NCBI RefSeq assembly: GCF_002931555.1
Contig: NZ_PSTZ01000001.1
Location: 434,001 to 498,000, forward strand
DNA length: 64,000 bases
Reading direction: 5' to 3'
Origin: Pseudoclavibacter sp. RFBB5
GTDB lineage: Bacteria > Actinomycetota > Actinomycetes > Actinomycetales > Microbacteriaceae
The position numbers were made by a program, and so were the translations under genes. Within the stretch, counting starts at the first letter, position 1, and every line of letters starts with the position of its first letter. Below the pieces are notes generated by a model that was given only the letters and a program-made list of their open reading frames with translations, had not been told where the DNA came from and did no database searches. This document shows positions 8,250-15,981 of this stretch, one piece after another.

Positions 8250-9329
8250 CTACGCGGGGCGGACTGGCGGCGCGAGCTGCGGGCTGCGGCGCGCGAACCT
8301 GGGGAGCACGAACAGCGCATCCACCACTCGGAATCGGCGCAGCCAGCACGCGAGATAGGCGACGGCGAGGGCACCGAAGAAGCAGGCGGGCAGGGAGATG
8401 TTGGGGTTGGTGACGCCGAGGTCGCTGAGGGTGTTCGTGATCCACACCTGCGTTGGGAAGTGCACGAGGTAGAACACGACCGAGTTGCGGCCGATGTACT
8501 GCAGCCACCTGGCGCGGTCGTGGCTGTGCCCCTCGTGGGAGCCCGTGAGTCGGCGCACGGCCATGACCGTGCCGGCGATGCCGGCGATCACGACCGGGAG
8601 GAGCTCGAGGCGGTGCGCGTCGAAGCCCGCGGTCATGGCGTTCGTGTAGCCGCGGTTGCCGGCGATGATGAACGCCCCGAAGCCGGATGCGACGGCGAGG
8701 CACACCCACATCAGGGTGCGCGTCTCGAAGCGGGAGAGCCGCGAGCCGAGGCGCACGCACAGGTGGCCGGCGAAGAAGAAGCCGCCGTAGTAGCAGAGGT
8801 TGGAGAGGTCGCCGTCGGGCAGCGGCCAGCTGGCGATCCACAGCACGGCGGGCACCAGAGCGAACCAGGTGCCGGGGATGCGCGCGAGCAGCGGCGCGAC
8901 CGCGTAGTAAACGGCGAGGAAGAAGATGAACCACAGCCAGTTGTTCGGGATCCAGAAGAACGGGTCCCGCAGGTCCGTGTAGCCCTCGGTGAGCATGCCG
9001 ATGACCATCCACACGAGGTACGGCCAGATGAGGGTGCGCACCTTGTTCCAGTAGTACGTGCCTGGCGGTTTCGCGAGCGACCGGGTGAGGAGCACGCCGG
9101 AGAGGAGGAAGAGGAGGCTCATCCGGTACGGCGCGAAGAACGAGTTGATGTCGTTGACGACGCGGCCCGAGCTGATGCCGCCGAACATCCAGGGGATCGC
9201 TGTGGCGTGCAGGAGGACGACGAGGAGGATCGCACCTCCGCGGATGAGGTCCATCCAGCGGGCCCGGGATGCGCCGCTCGGGGCGCGGGAACCGGCCGGT
9301 GGCTGGGACTGCGGAGATGGTGAGGTCAT
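8250..9329 (-). CDS. Acyltransferase family 3 (AT3) membrane protein
   Basis: A 359-residue multi-pass membrane protein with about ten predicted hydrophobic segments. The AT3 signature Arg-x10-His is present (R30 and H41 in DLIRGGAILLVVLLHATAIP). AT3 proteins O-acylate glycans or small molecules using cytosolic acyl donors. The frame is open far upstream; I chose the ATG at 9329 because the protein begins to resemble its paralogues shortly after it. It is clearly homologous to the two minus-strand proteins near 48.5-50.8 kb, sharing FFAPYRMS, LSGVLL, SLAKPPGTYY, LQYIGRNSVVFYLVH. Two strong hairpins separate it from the ABC permease gene, so it may have its own promoter. Why a glycan-type acyltransferase sits in a catabolic cluster is unclear. 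Confidence 0.85.
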   Translation of the reverse strand: MTSPSPQSQPPAGSRAPSGASRARWMDLIRGGAILLVVLLHATAIPWMFGGISSGRVVNDINSFFAPYRMSLLFLLSGVLLTRSLAKPPGTYYWNKVRTLIWPYLVWMVIGMLTEGYTDLRDPFFWIPNNWLWFIFFLAVYYAVAPLLARIPGTWFALVPAVLWIASWPLPDGDLSNLCYYGGFFFAGHLCVRLGSRLSRFETRTLMWVCLAVASGFGAFIIAGNRGYTNAMTAGFDAHRLELLPVVIAGIAGTVMAVRRLTGSHEGHSHDRARWLQYIGRNSVVFYLVHFPTQVWITNTLSDLGVTNPNISLPACFFGALAVAYLACWLRRFRVVDALFVLPRFARRSPQLAPPVRPA

Positions 9330-9396
9330 TGCGGTTGCGCGTCTGGTTGGGAGCTGGCGGGGCGCGACGGCGGCGCCTCGGCAGTGTCCGACCATA

Positions 9397-9452
9397 CGCG
9401 ACTCGGGGCGGCCTGGCTCTTGCCTCGCCCCGGAAGCGGGAATCGAGTCGCG
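9397..9452. repeat. Imperfect palindrome upstream of acyltransferase gene
   Basis: CGCGACTCG (9397-9405) pairs with CGAGTCGCG (9444-9452), and inside it GGGGCG (9405-9410) with CGCCCC (9426-9431). It lies in the gap between the permease stop and the acyltransferase start, next to the stronger hairpin at 9497-9554. Confidence 0.5.
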
Positions 9453-9496
9453 CGCGTCAACGTGTGTACCGGGCGCATCCACCTGCATCCAGCGCG

Positions 9497-9554
9497 CAGA
9501 GTTGTGGCGCGGTGCTGTTCCCGAGTCGGGGAACAGCACCGCGCCACAACTCTG
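9497..9554 (-). terminator. Perfect 26-bp inverted repeat, likely terminator of the ABC operon
   Basis: Arms 9497-9522 and 9529-9554 are exactly complementary over 26 nt around a 6-nt loop. On the minus strand it starts 17 nt after the stop of the second permease gene, a good position for a Rho-independent-type terminator, although no T-run follows, as is common in high-GC actinomycetes. The outer part CAGAGTTGTGG resembles the hairpin at 5975. Confidence 0.75.
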
Positions 9555-9571
9555 GGCGGAGGGCAGCGTCG

Positions 9572-10627
9572 TTACCCGCGCTTGCGCCCGTACAGCGAGA
9601 TGACGACGAGGATGATGGCGCCGTAGATGAGCTGCTGCACGTTGGAGCCGAGGTTCAAGACGGTGACGAGCGTCGCGACCTGGCCGAGGACCAGCGCGCC
9701 GCCGACGGTGCCGACGACCGAGCCTCGTCCGCCGAAGATGGATGCGCCACCCACAACGACCGCGGCGACGGAGGAGAGCAGGTAGCTGTCGCCCATGGTC
9801 GCGGAGGCCTGCTGGAAGTAGCCGACGATGACCATGCCGGCGAAGGCGGCGAGCATGCCGGAGATGACGTAGCCGGTGATGCGGATGCGGTCGACGGGCA
9901 GGCCGGCGAGCCTGGCCGTCTCGGGGGCCGCGCCGACGAGGAACAGCGAGCGCCCCCATCCGGTGTAGCTGAGGACAAGCTGCAGCACGACCATGAGGAC
10001 GAGCCCGAGGGGGAGGACGGCGGCCATGGAGAGGCCGAGGACGCTGATCTGCGCTGACGTGATGGCGGTGATGAAGTCGGGGATCTGCGTGAGCTCGGAG
10101 AAGTTGAACTGCAGCAGGATCACGCCGAACAGGAGGCCGTTCATGGCGATGGTCGTGACGATGGGGGTGAGCCCGAGCTTCGCGATGACGAGCCCGTTGA
10201 GGAGGCCGATGACGGCTCCGGCGAGCAGCGCCCCGATGAACGCGCCGAAGGGCCCGAGGGGTCCGACCATTGCCAGGAACGACAGTGCCGAGAACGCGAT
10301 CGTGTTGGGTACCGACAGGTCGATGCCCGCCTGGATGACGGCGAAGGTCTGCCCGAAGGACGCGATCGAGAGGATGATCGCGAAGGTCGCGGTGCCGATG
10401 AGCGATTCGATGGTGATGAGGTTCGGTCGGATGATGCCGCCGATGAGGAACAGCACGAGGAACGCGACCAGCGGCCACACGCTGCGGGGGACCCGGGCGA
10501 GCAGCGACTTGGACGGTGAGTACTCGACCTCGTGGTCGGCGCCGCCAGTCGTTCCCGGGCCCGTCCCCGAATCTCCGGCGCCGGATGCCCCGGTGCCGCC
10601 GACTGCGGCCGGAACTGTTGTGGTCAT
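9572..10627 (-). CDS. Sugar-type ABC transporter permease (RbsC-like), second copy
   Basis: A 351-residue inner-membrane permease of the branched RbsC/XylH family. Visible marks: a cytoplasmic Thr/Gly/Ala-rich N-terminus, about nine hydrophobic segments, the LDLSVP-type motif as IDLSVPNTIAFSALSF, the loop ETARLAGLPVDRIRITGYVI and the closing GGASIFGGRGSVVGTVGGAL. The start is placed at the ATG that overlaps the preceding permease stop (ATGA); the open frame continues upstream but out of the family. Pairs with the neighbouring permease as a likely heterodimer. Last gene of the transporter operon before the hairpin at 9497. Confidence 0.93.
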   Translation of the reverse strand: MTTTVPAAVGGTGASGAGDSGTGPGTTGGADHEVEYSPSKSLLARVPRSVWPLVAFLVLFLIGGIIRPNLITIESLIGTATFAIILSIASFGQTFAVIQAGIDLSVPNTIAFSALSFLAMVGPLGPFGAFIGALLAGAVIGLLNGLVIAKLGLTPIVTTIAMNGLLFGVILLQFNFSELTQIPDFITAITSAQISVLGLSMAAVLPLGLVLMVVLQLVLSYTGWGRSLFLVGAAPETARLAGLPVDRIRITGYVISGMLAAFAGMVIVGYFQQASATMGDSYLLSSVAAVVVGGASIFGGRGSVVGTVGGALVLGQVATLVTVLNLGSNVQQLIYGAIILVVISLYGRKRG

Positions 10628-11643
10628 GACCGTGCTCCCTTCCGAGCGAACGACACCTTGCGCCACACGACGGGGATGCCCACGACGGAGACGATGATGA
10701 GCGCCGAGATGACGTACTGCCAGTACGAGTTGATGCCTGCGAAGAAGAGCAGGTTGCCGATGAGGCCGAGGGTGATGCCGGCGAGGATCGTGCCGATGAT
10801 GCTGCCGCGTCCGCCCGTGAAGCTGGCGCCGGCGAGGGCGACGGCGGCGATGGAGGACAGCAGGTAGGGGTCGCCGCTGCGCGGGTCGCCGGTCATGGTG
10901 GAGCCGGCGAGCATGATGGCGCCGGTGGCGGTGAGGACCCCGGCGATGCCGAACGCGGCGAGCTTCGTGAGGCGGGCGTTGAGGCCTGCCGCGCGGATGC
11001 TGTCCATATTCGAGCCGACGCCGTAGATGTGCCTGCCCAGGGCGGTGCGCTGCAGGATGAACCAGATCAGCACGGCGATGAGGGTGAGCCAGACGAGCGC
11101 GACCGGGACGAACGGGATCGCCTCACCGCTGGTGGCGAGGTGGAACTCGGTGGTGATGTCGCCTCCTGGCCGGTCCATGACCTCGCGGGCCAGCGAGCCG
11201 AAGATGAAGGCGCTCGCCAGGGTGACGGCGATCGCGGGGAGGCCGCCGTAGGAGACGAGGAAGCCGTTGAAGAGACCGCAGGCGAGGCCGGTCGCGAGTC
11301 CCATCAGGACTGCGATGGGGACGGGGACCAGCTCGGTCTGCGCCGCGAAGACCACGTTCGAGAGGCTCATGATGGCGCCGATGGAGATGTCGATGCCGCC
11401 GACGAGCACGATGAGCAGCTGACCGAGGGCGACGAACGCGAGCGGCACCACGAGGTTCGCCGCCGTCTGCAGCTGGAACCTCGTCAGCAGCTCCGGGTTG
11501 ATGATGATGTAGACGATCAGGAACACGACGAACGCGGCGGCTGGCGCGAACGCGCCCTCGCGTCGCAGCCTGACGAGTCCCTGCCGCTTCGCGACGGCCC
11601 GGGTGACGGGGGATGCCGGGGGCGGGGTGACGGTGGCGGTCAT
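10624..11643 (-). CDS. Sugar-type ABC transporter permease (RbsC-like), first copy
   Basis: A 339-residue membrane permease homologous to the one encoded downstream. It carries the family motif GGIDISIGAIMSLSNVVFAA, the cytoplasmic coupling loop NMDSIRAAGLNARLTKLAAF and the closing GGASFTGGRGSIIGTILAG. The start ATG overlaps the ATPase stop (ATGA). Together the two permeases form the membrane channel of a ribose/autoinducer-2-type importer. Two different permease genes, rather than one making a homodimer, match the rhamnose, erythritol and autoinducer-2 importers more than ribose. Confidence 0.93.
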   Translation of the reverse strand: MTATVTPPPASPVTRAVAKRQGLVRLRREGAFAPAAAFVVFLIVYIIINPELLTRFQLQTAANLVVPLAFVALGQLLIVLVGGIDISIGAIMSLSNVVFAAQTELVPVPIAVLMGLATGLACGLFNGFLVSYGGLPAIAVTLASAFIFGSLAREVMDRPGGDITTEFHLATSGEAIPFVPVALVWLTLIAVLIWFILQRTALGRHIYGVGSNMDSIRAAGLNARLTKLAAFGIAGVLTATGAIMLAGSTMTGDPRSGDPYLLSSIAAVALAGASFTGGRGSIIGTILAGITLGLIGNLLFFAGINSYWQYVISALIIVSVVGIPVVWRKVSFARKGARS

Positions 11644-13286
11644 CTGCTGCTCCTCGTGGTGGTGTGTCGTGCCGCCTCTTCCAGCTCGGCGGCCGAGACG
11701 GTCTGGATGCTGCCCGTCGCGCCGACAGCGGCGCCGACGATCGCATCCGCCGTCAGCCGCTCGCCGGCGAGCTCGTCGGTCACCTGGCCGTTGTAGAGCA
11801 CGAGCACGCGGTGGCAGACGTGAACGAGCTCCTCGACCTCGGTGGAGAACCAGAGCACGCCGACGCCCTGCTTCGCGAGGTCGACGATCGCGCCGTACAG
11901 CTCCTGCTTGGCGCGCACGTCGATGCCGCGTGTGGGGTCGTGGAGCAGGATGACCGACCGGGAGCGGTTCATCCACCTGCCGAACACGAGCTTCTGCTGG
12001 TTGCCGCCGGACAGCGAGCCGGCGGCCTCGAGCGGGCCGCGCGTGCGCACGGACAGGGCGGCGAGCACGCCGTCGAGCCAGCCGCGCTCGCGACCGAGGC
12101 GCGGCTTCCCGCCGAGCTGCCAGGCTTTGAACCAGGGGGCGAGGAGGTTCTCTCCCACGCCGAGCTCGAGCGCGAGCCCTTCCTTCTTGCGGTCCTCCGG
12201 CACGTAGCCGAGGCCGCGCCGCACGCCGCGCACGGGGGTGAGGCGGGTGACGGGGTCGCCGTCGATCGTCCACGAGTCGGCGGTGGCGGCGGATGCGCCG
12301 AACAGGGCGCGCAGCAGCTCGGCCTGGCCGTGCCCCGCGAGCCCGCCGATGCCGACGATCTCGCCCGCGCCGATCGTGAGAGAGATGCCGTGCACGCCCT
12401 CGGCGCGGAGCCCCTCGACTTCGAGGACGTCGCCGTCGTCGGTGCGCGCTGGCGGGTCTGGGAAGAACCGCTCGGCCTTGCGGCCCGCCATGAGGGAGAT
12501 GAGCTCGTCGTCGGTCCAGGAGCCGCGCGAGAACTCGCCGGCGAGGCCGCCGTCGCGCAGCACGATGCCGCGGTCGGCGATCTCGGCGATCTCACCGAGG
12601 CGGTGCGAGACGTAGATGACGCTGCCGCCGCGCGCCGTGAGCTCGCGGATGCGTGCGAACAGCCACTCGACGCCAGGGGGCGTGAGCGCCGATGACGCCT
12701 CGTCGAGGATGAGCAGCTTCGGTTCGCCCGCGAAGGCGCGGGCGATCTCCACGAGCTGCCGGTTGGCGAGCGACAGGTCTGAGACGAGCGCTCGCGGGTC
12801 GATCTGCGGGAGCTCGAGCGACTCGAGCAGCGCGCTCGCGGCCGAGATCGCCTTCTTCTGCGAGAAGCCGCGGAGCGGCGCCCCATCCGGGAGGCTCAGG
12901 TTCTCGGCGACGGTCCACTCGGGCACGAGCGCGAGCTCCTGGAACGCGCAGCGCACGCCCGAGCGACGTGACAGGCGCACGCTGCCGGACGCGAGCGGCG
13001 CATCCTCGACCGTGATCGTGCCGGAGGTCGGCGTGACGGCACCCGCCAGCATCTTCGCGACGGTGCTCTTGCCCGCACCGTTCTCTCCGACGAGCGCCAG
13101 CACCTCGCCGGGGTGGCAGACGAAGCTCACCCCCTGCACTGCCTTGACCGGGCCGTAGCTCTTGACCAGGTCGGTCGCGACGAGGAGCGCCTCGCCGCTC
13201 TGCGCCTGCCCGGTCGCTGGCGGCCCTGGCGCGGCGGCGGGCTGGAGCGCGTCCGGTGCCGCTGCGCCCACTTCACTTGCATTCAT
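11640..13286 (-). CDS. Sugar-type ABC transporter ATPase (RbsA-like, two nucleotide-binding domains)
   Basis: A 548-residue cytoplasmic ATPase with two fused nucleotide-binding domains. Domain 1 has a good Walker A (LVGENGAGKSTVAKML near residue 67), a signature written LSLANRQLVEIARAF, and the Walker B LLILDEASSAL. Domain 2 has the family's degenerate Walker A (GGLAGHGQAELLRALFG), a canonical signature SLSGGNQQKLVFGRW and DPTRGIDVRAKQEL. This layout is that of RbsA, MglA and XylG. About 40 extra residues, Ala/Pro rich, precede domain 1. It powers import with the two downstream permeases and follows the binding-protein gene after a 75-bp gap with a hairpin. Confidence 0.94.
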   Translation of the reverse strand: MNASEVGAAAPDALQPAAAPGPPATGQAQSGEALLVATDLVKSYGPVKAVQGVSFVCHPGEVLALVGENGAGKSTVAKMLAGAVTPTSGTITVEDAPLASGSVRLSRRSGVRCAFQELALVPEWTVAENLSLPDGAPLRGFSQKKAISAASALLESLELPQIDPRALVSDLSLANRQLVEIARAFAGEPKLLILDEASSALTPPGVEWLFARIRELTARGGSVIYVSHRLGEIAEIADRGIVLRDGGLAGEFSRGSWTDDELISLMAGRKAERFFPDPPARTDDGDVLEVEGLRAEGVHGISLTIGAGEIVGIGGLAGHGQAELLRALFGASAATADSWTIDGDPVTRLTPVRGVRRGLGYVPEDRKKEGLALELGVGENLLAPWFKAWQLGGKPRLGRERGWLDGVLAALSVRTRGPLEAAGSLSGGNQQKLVFGRWMNRSRSVILLHDPTRGIDVRAKQELYGAIVDLAKQGVGVLWFSTEVEELVHVCHRVLVLYNGQVTDELAGERLTADAIVGAAVGATGSIQTVSAAELEEAARHTTTRSSR

Positions 13287-13328
13287 GACTCGATGTGTCC
13301 TCGCTGATCGATGCGATTGAGACCTGTC

Positions 13329-13353
13329 GGCGGCCCCGTCGAGCAGGGCCGCC
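13329..13353 (-). terminator. Intercistronic hairpin after the binding-protein gene
   Basis: GGCGGCCC (13329-13336) and GGGCCGCC (13346-13353) pair around a 9-nt loop just downstream of the binding-protein stop. Hairpins at this place in ABC operons usually stabilise or partly terminate the message so that binding protein exceeds ATPase; that role is inferred. Confidence 0.5.
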
Positions 13354-13361
13354 GGAGCCGG

Positions 13362-14444
13362 CTAGGAGCCGGAGTAGTACTCCATGACGTCCTCGAGCTT
13401 CAGGTCGAGGCCGGGGAAGTCGTAGCCGAGCTGGAAGTTCGCGGGGCGATCTTCGAGGCAGTAGTCGGCGGCGTTGTCGGTCGTGATCTCGAGCGGCGGG
13501 AAGAACTGCTCGCGCTCGATGTCCTCGCCTTCGAGGAGCTTCACGGCCTGCTCGAGGCCCTTGGCGTAGATCGACGGCTGGCCGAAGATCATGTTGCCCG
13601 AGTAGCCCTCTGGCCCGTACTCGACGAGCGCGCACGCCTCACCGTTGTATCCGGAGCCTCCGACCGTCGGGACGAAGGGGATGCCAGCGGCCTTATAGGC
13701 CTCCGCGACTCCCTGGCCGCCGGTCAGGAACGAGTAGACGCCGCCGATGTCGGGGTTGGAGCGCAGGATGTTCGCCATCGACTCCTGCGCGGTGGCCTCG
13801 TTCCAGCCGTTGGTGTCCTGGGCGACGACGGATGCGCCGCCGGCTTCGAGCGCGTCGATGACGCCCGGCATGGAGCCCTCGTTGAGGGGAACGCCGGCGA
13901 GACCTTCGAGCACCGCGACGTCCTTGTTGTCGGTGAGGTTCTCGAGCAGCCATTCGGCGCCGATGGTGCCGGCGCTCGCCCAGTCGGTGGAGACCGTGTA
14001 GACGTCCTCGCTCTCGTACGGGCCGCCGTTGGCGATGACGGGAATGCCCTGGGCGGTGGCCTGCGCGATCGCGGGGTCTGCGCCGCTCGAGGAGGCGGGG
14101 TCGAAGAGGATGAGGTCGACGCCGTCCGCGATGAGGTTCTGCATCGCGGCGTTCTGCTGGGCGGCGTCGTTGTCGTCGGTGCGGACGATCTTGAGCTCGA
14201 CCTTGTCGACGTACTCGGGTGAGTTGGCGAGGGCCTGCAGCGAGGCGAGGCCCATCTCGCGCCAGGCCTGGCCGCCGAGGGGCTGCTGGAAGCCGATGAC
14301 GAACTTGCCGTCCTCGCCACCTGCGGAACCGCCGCCGCCTTCGGCCGGTGCGCTCGTGCATCCGGCGAGGAGGACCACGGCCGAGGCCGCGGCGACGAGT
14401 GCTGAACCCATCCTGAAGCGCGATGTGGGTCGACGAGAGTGCAT
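13362..14444 (-). CDS. Sugar-type ABC transporter substrate-binding lipoprotein
   Basis: A 360-residue secreted lipoprotein: Arg-rich n-region, hydrophobic stretch and lipobox LLAGC with the modified Cys at residue 29, then a Gly/Ser linker. The mature part is a periplasmic-binding-protein-like type I domain (FVIGFQQPLGGQAWREMG, ADGVDLILFDPASSSGADPA, IPVIANGG), the class paired with RbsA/RbsC importers. The ribosome site AAAGGAG is 5 nt from the ATG. First gene of the importer operon; a LacI-type operator at 14558-14583 lies in its upstream region, so repression by the LacI regulator at 4938 is likely. The ligand could be a sugar, polyol or sugar-like acid; nothing in the sequence fixes it. 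Confidence 0.94.
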   Translation of the reverse strand: MHSRRPTSRFRMGSALVAAASAVVLLAGCTSAPAEGGGGSAGGEDGKFVIGFQQPLGGQAWREMGLASLQALANSPEYVDKVELKIVRTDDNDAAQQNAAMQNLIADGVDLILFDPASSSGADPAIAQATAQGIPVIANGGPYESEDVYTVSTDWASAGTIGAEWLLENLTDNKDVAVLEGLAGVPLNEGSMPGVIDALEAGGASVVAQDTNGWNEATAQESMANILRSNPDIGGVYSFLTGGQGVAEAYKAAGIPFVPTVGGSGYNGEACALVEYGPEGYSGNMIFGQPSIYAKGLEQAVKLLEGEDIEREQFFPPLEITTDNAADYCLEDRPANFQLGYDFPGLDLKLEDVMEYYSGS

Positions 14445-14557
14445 GATTTCTCCTTTGAAATCTGGCGGATGCTGCTGGCGACAGAGAGTGTGGGGTTGGC
14501 CGTCTGAGGGAGATCAGGGGCTGTTCGCCGGCTTGCTTCGTGACACTAGCCCAAAAA

Positions 14558-14583
14558 TGGCAGCGCTACCAGTAGCGCTGCCA
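14558..14583. promoter_or_regulatory. LacI-type operator, double palindrome
   Basis: TGGCAGCGCTA (14558-14568) and TAGCGCTGCCA (14573-14583) are exact inverted copies around CCAG. Each half also holds its own AGCGCT palindrome, and TGGCAGCGCTACCA is one base from the symmetric TGGTAGCGCTACCA form typical of LacI-family sites. It lies about 115 bp upstream of the binding-protein start. Confirmed palindrome; the regulator assignment is inferred. Confidence 0.65.
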
Positions 14584-14667
14584 AATTGGTTTGGGACGGT
14601 GACCCGGACTGGAAGGTCGGGCACACGGATGCGGGATGGGCGACCCCCGCCACCCTGTGCTGTCGGT

Positions 14668-14736
14668 GCGCGCTGCCCGACTCCGTCGGCGCGCTGCCCG
14701 ACTCTGTCGGCGCGCTGCCTGACTCTGTCGGCGCGC
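14668..14736. repeat. Three tandem 21-bp units
   Basis: Units at 14668-14688, 14689-14709 and 14710-14730 read GCGCGCTGCCCGACTCYGTC plus G with one or two substitutions, followed by a partial GCGCGC. The array is in the 593-bp gap between the importer operon and the gene at 15038, which otherwise holds the operator and the palindromes listed here and no convincing gene. Confidence 0.8.
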
Positions 14737-14814
14737 AGACCTGCGCCGGAAGCATGCTCCTGCGCTCGGGAGCCTGCATTCGTCGTAGGTCTGTCGCTCG
14801 ACGGCGGCGTGCGG

Positions 14815-14875
14815 ATCGCTGCCAGAGAAGTGGCCCCTTGGGAACCGGCATCGGGGCCACTTGACTGGCAGCGAT
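14815..14875. repeat. Palindrome with 23-nt arms, plus third copy of one arm
   Basis: Arms 14815-14837 and 14853-14875 are complementary except for two adjacent bases. A third, direct copy of the right arm lies at 14896-14920 with two substitutions (core CTGGCAGCGATGGG). The repetition of the same word three times in about 100 bp, inverted and direct, suggests a small repeat family rather than a simple terminator. Confidence 0.7.
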
Positions 14876-15037
14876 GGGCCGTGCGGAGGGGGAACGGGCC
14901 ATTTGGCTGGCAGCGATGGGGCTGCGGGTTGCGGGATGCGGGATGCGCACGTCACCTCACGCCCGACCTCGCCGCTCGGGAGTGCTGAGAGGCGCCGAGG
15001 AGTGCTGAGTAGGGTGGCCACAACGAGGGGATGCGAC

Positions 15038-15805
15038 GTGGGATCACTTGCTGAAATTTCAGGGGCCGTCGGTGCACAGATGCGCGAACGGCGCGACGAG
15101 ACGCTTGCGCGACGTTCGGTGCTGCTTGGTGGCGGGGCGGATGCGCCCGCCGAGCCGAGCGCGAAGCCCGGAATCACCGCATCCGTTCCCGCGTCGTCTG
15201 GCGCCGAGACCGCACCCGCCGCGGAGGCTGTCCGTGCGCACGCCCGGCACGACTGGGTCGCGCAGCCGATGCACTCCGACGCGGCGATCCGCGCGCAGAC
15301 CGGGCAGGGCTGGGACGACTGGATCGACGCGATCGACGCCGGCGTGGGGCGCGACGCCGCGCATCCGCGGATCGTCGAGTGGGTCATGGCCAACTCGGAA
15401 CAGAATGGCTGGTGGAGCCAGGGCATTGCGGTCAGCTTCGAGCGGATGACAGGCCGGCGCCTCGCCGGGCAGATGCCAGACGGCACGTTCACGGCCAACC
15501 GCTCGCGCACGCTTCCCGTCGACCGCGAGGTGCTTCGTGCGCTCATCGCCGACGACGAGGACCGGGATGCACTGCTCGGCTTCGAGACGGAGTTCCGGTC
15601 GAAGGTCGCGTCGAAGACCTACAAGGTGCTCATCGCGCGCGGCGGCGAGCCGATCGGCGGACTGCTGTTCACGTTCGACGCCACCGCGGATGGCCGTACC
15701 AAGCTCGCCATCATGCACGAGAAGCTGCAGGTGCTCGACGAGATCGAGCTCTGGAAGGCCTACTGGGGCGATTGGCTCGATGCGCTCGAGGCGGCGCTGG
15801 TCTGA
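15038..15805 (+). CDS. DUF4287-like protein of unknown function
   Basis: A 255-residue soluble protein. I chose GTG 15038, 7 nt after GAGGGG; the frame runs upstream through repeats and is not credible there. Residues 1-65 are polar and Ala rich. Residues 75-150 match the DUF4287 pattern: AIRAQTGQGWDDWIDAID, a His in HPRIVEWVMAN, WWSQGIAVSFERMTGRR. The C-terminal half (LLFTFDATADGRTKLAIMHE, ending ELWKAYWGDWLDALEAAL) resembles the AHSA1/SRPBCC ligand-binding fold. Similar proteins are common in actinomycetes with no assigned role. It stands alone and ends against a hairpin before a convergent gene. Confidence 0.75.
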   Translation: MGSLAEISGAVGAQMRERRDETLARRSVLLGGGADAPAEPSAKPGITASVPASSGAETAPAAEAVRAHARHDWVAQPMHSDAAIRAQTGQGWDDWIDAIDAGVGRDAAHPRIVEWVMANSEQNGWWSQGIAVSFERMTGRRLAGQMPDGTFTANRSRTLPVDREVLRALIADDEDRDALLGFETEFRSKVASKTYKVLIARGGEPIGGLLFTFDATADGRTKLAIMHEKLQVLDEIELWKAYWGDWLDALEAALV

Positions 15806-15863
15806 CGCCGCCTTCCTAGGAACCGCCCCACGCGCGCCATCCGCCCGCAAACATGCGGCGGAC

Positions 15864-15889
15864 GCATCTTCGTCACGCCGGGAAGATGC
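15864..15889. terminator. Hairpin between convergent genes
   Basis: GCATCTTC (15864-15871) pairs with GAAGATGC (15882-15889). It lies between the convergent genes ending at 15805 and 15982. A short 10-bp tandem (CTGACGCGGG, CTGACGCTGG, CCGACGCGGG) follows at about 15914-15943. Confidence 0.5.
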
Positions 15890-15981
15890 ATTCGCCGGTG
15901 GATGCACGCACTGGCTGACGCGGGCTGACGCTGGCCGACGCGGGCGGTGCGCGCCAGCGAGAACACCGCGCAGCCCGCACC

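Noticed and set aside
14558-14583. Palindrome considered as a terminator of an upstream gene
   Set aside because: No gene ends here on either strand, and the sequence matches the LacI-type AGCGCT operator pattern better.
14668-14736. Tandem 21-bp units considered as a CRISPR array
   Set aside because: The units are contiguous with no spacers, and no cas gene is present in the window.
14029-14988. Long plus-strand frame across the binding-protein gene and the repeat-rich gap
   Set aside because: It is antisense to the lipoprotein gene and then runs through tandem and inverted repeats; no family similarity.
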